DNA of 21,215 nt from an uncultured Rickettsiales bacterium (lineage in GTDB: Bacteria > Pseudomonadota > Alphaproteobacteria > Rickettsiales > UBA1997), in assembly GCA_934747265.1 (NCBI GenBank), contig CAKVGI010000016.1, positions 1-21,215 of the forward strand, read 5' to 3'. The notes below the pieces were generated by a model. It saw only the letters and a list, made by a program, of their open reading frames with translations. It ran no database searches and had not been told where the DNA came from. The first letter of the stretch is position 1; each line of letters starts with the position of its first letter. Made by a program: the position numbers and the translations under genes. Shown piece after piece: positions 19,545-21,215 of this stretch.

Positions 19545-20906
19545 TTAACTTGCGGACTTAATTTTTTCTATTATATCATCAACCATTTTATTCATTAATT
19601 TTTCATCGGTACTTTCAACCATAACTCTAATTAATGGTTGCGTACCAGATTTTCTAATTAAAAGTCTACCATTATCTCTTAATTTTGTTTCACAATTAAT
19701 AATAAAATTTTTTACATCATTATTTTCAAGTGGATTAGGTTTTGTTTTATCATATTCAACATTTTTCATTAATTGAGGAACTGATTCATATAATTTAACA
19801 ATTTCACTAATTTTTTTATCCTTTTCATGAGCTAAAATTGCTAATACTTGCAACGCAACCAACACACCATCGCCAGTCGTTGAATAATCTCCTAAAATTA
19901 TATGTCCCGATTGTTCGCCTCCTAAATTGTATCCATATTTTCTCATTTCCTCTGCAACATATCTATCTCCAACTTTTGTTCTAACAACATCTAAGCCAAG
20001 AGAATTTAAGTATTTTTCAAGCCCTAAGTTTGACATTTGTGTTACAACAACGGTATTCCCCATAAGTTCTTTTGTAGCTAGCATTTTTGTAGCAATTAAT
20101 GCAATTATTTTATCACCATCAATTTCTTTTCCTTTTTCATCTACAATTATGATTCTATCAGCATCACCATCAAAAGCTACACCTAAATCTGCTTTATTTT
20201 CAATAACTGTAGCTTGTAATTGTTTTATGTCAGTAGAACCACATTTATCATTTATATTTGTACCATTTGGTTGATTACCTATAACAAATATTTCTGCACC
20301 TAATTCTGATAATACTGTTGGTGCTATTTTGTATGAAGCACCATTTGCGCAATCAACAACAATTTTTATACCATCAAGAGATAGACTTCTTGGAAAAGTA
20401 TTTTTTAAAAATTGTATATATCTTTGTTGATATAAACCATGTTCTGATACGGTTCTTCTTCCTATTTTATCATCAGTAGCTAAAAATTCTTCAAAATCTC
20501 CATTTTCCAAGCAATCCTCAATTTTTTTTTCTATGTCATCTGGAAATTTAGTACCATTAGCGTTGAATAATTTAATACCATTATCGTAATAAGGATTATG
20601 AGATGCAGAAATAACTATTCCTATATCTGTTTTCATAGACTTTGTTAACATAGCAACGCCAGGTGTAGGTATTGGTCCTAATAATAAAACATCAATACCA
20701 ACAGCATTTAAACCTGCTGCCAAAGCATCTTCAATCATATATCCAGAAAGTCTTGTATCCTTGCCAATCACTATATTATTTTTATGTCCGTCTTGTTTTA
20801 AAACGGCACCTATTGCCATACCGATTTTTGATATCATATCAACGGTTAATGGATATTTATTTGCTCTGCCTCTAATTCCATCTGTTCCAAATAATTTTCT
20901 ATTCAT
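19545..20906 (-). CDS. glmM: GlmM, phosphoglucosamine mutase
   Basis: GlmM converts glucosamine-6-phosphate to glucosamine-1-phosphate, the step before UDP-GlcNAc for peptidoglycan and lipopolysaccharide. The 453-residue protein is full length. It starts with the family's KLFGTDGIRG, has the phosphoserine loop ISASHNPYYDNG with Ser102, the Mg2+ loop FDGDADR (245-251), the sugar-binding GGEQSGH (329-335), and the phosphate-binding RKSGTQPLIRVMVE in the C-terminal domain. The ATG at 20906 follows GGGATAATTAGTTT, a possible weak ribosome site. It is the first gene of its strand block in this window. Confidence 0.97.
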   Translation of the reverse strand: MNRKLFGTDGIRGRANKYPLTVDMISKIGMAIGAVLKQDGHKNNIVIGKDTRLSGYMIEDALAAGLNAVGIDVLLLGPIPTPGVAMLTKSMKTDIGIVISASHNPYYDNGIKLFNANGTKFPDDIEKKIEDCLENGDFEEFLATDDKIGRRTVSEHGLYQQRYIQFLKNTFPRSLSLDGIKIVVDCANGASYKIAPTVLSELGAEIFVIGNQPNGTNINDKCGSTDIKQLQATVIENKADLGVAFDGDADRIIIVDEKGKEIDGDKIIALIATKMLATKELMGNTVVVTQMSNLGLEKYLNSLGLDVVRTKVGDRYVAEEMRKYGYNLGGEQSGHIILGDYSTTGDGVLVALQVLAILAHEKDKKISEIVKLYESVPQLMKNVEYDKTKPNPLENNDVKNFIINCETKLRDNGRLLIRKSGTQPLIRVMVESTDEKLMNKMVDDIIEKIKSAS

Positions 20907-21215
20907 AAACTAATTATCCCAAAAAAATTAAAACTTATCTGAGTTTAATACAATATATCAAAAAGTAAATAATTAAAATATTTCAATATATGACAGCTGA
21001 AATTTAGTAATAAATAATTTGAAATTCTTAATTTTTCTTATTTCAGAGCATAGATTTTTTATTTTAGAGAATAGATACAATAATAGGTTTTTGCAAAATA
21101 AAAGATATATATAAAATAAAACTTATAGTAGATTTTGCAATATAAATAACAACACAACACAAAAAACAGTTGACAATACAATTCAATCATATTTAATATA
21201 TGTCAGAATAAAAAA
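20907..21215. other. AT-rich intergenic region upstream of glmM
   Basis: No gene is supported in these 309 bases. They must hold the glmM promoter on the minus strand, which I cannot place with confidence. An 18-bp direct repeat with two mismatches (21038-21055 and 21059-21076, TTATTTYAGAGMATAGAT) has a 21-bp period. A second pair of similar words, TTTTGCAAAATA and TTTTGCAATATA, also occurs near 21092 and 21133. A plus-strand promoter candidate lies at the right end. Confidence 0.5.
21170..21199 (+). promoter_or_regulatory. Possible promoter reading out of the window
   Basis: TTGACA at 21170-21175 is a perfect -35 box. TAATAT at 21194-21199 follows after 18 bp. If real, it would drive a gene just beyond the right edge, divergent from glmM. 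Confidence 0.35.

Overview
The window is strongly AT-rich, with long A/T runs and Asn/Lys/Ile-rich proteins. It encodes a Gram-negative core gene set: HflK, AMIN-domain amidase, PBP5-type carboxypeptidase, TruB, MtaB, RarA and GlmM. Pyruvate formate-lyase and a malic enzyme without a phosphotransacetylase domain point to a fermentative, anaerobic or microaerobic cell. My best inference is an uncultured AT-rich alphaproteobacterium, perhaps host- or gut-associated. No taxonomic marker gene is present, so this remains an inference. I see no phage, transposase, plasmid or CRISPR genes.

Layout. 1-418 is non-coding and holds a tandem CTTATCAGGGGGGA-type repeat array and a pilin promoter. 419-1122 is a type IV pilin-like gene broken by a frameshift. 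1225-1300 is tRNA-Arg(TCG). 1422-2693 is malic enzyme (minus). 2727-3299 is a second non-coding block with degenerate repeats, a second CTTATC array and a GC-rich dyad. Next come tRNA-Ser(GCT) and a CAT-anticodon tRNA (probably Ile2), both minus and sharing one promoter. 3636-5171 is hflK-rlmH (plus), ending in a bidirectional terminator shared with pflB (minus, 5208-7424). 7626-10448 is the minus operon hinT-dac-amiC. It diverges from the plus cluster TPR membrane protein, DUF2628 protein, truB, mtaB (10506-13783). A second broken pilin paralogue lies at 13888-14612. mgtA (14831-17521) has a promoter and a long foldable 5' leader. A parS-like site sits in the mgtA/nadM-like convergent gap. 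The nadM-like gene, rarA and glmM follow on the minus strand, then about 300 bp of AT-rich non-coding DNA with a possible outward promoter.

How the genes work together. dac and amiC trim and split peptidoglycan, and glmM supplies its GlcN-1-P precursor. truB, mtaB and rlmH modify tRNA and 23S rRNA. pflB and malic enzyme work at the pyruvate node, and mgtA imports Mg2+.

Most unusual points: a 60-residue, metallothionein-like Cys/His-rich insertion inside MtaB; two pilin paralogues with a near-identical 5' end and promoter but diverged bodies, each broken by a one-base deletion; an unassigned structured RNA in front of mgtA; two arrays of an unnamed short repeat; and a parS-like palindrome.
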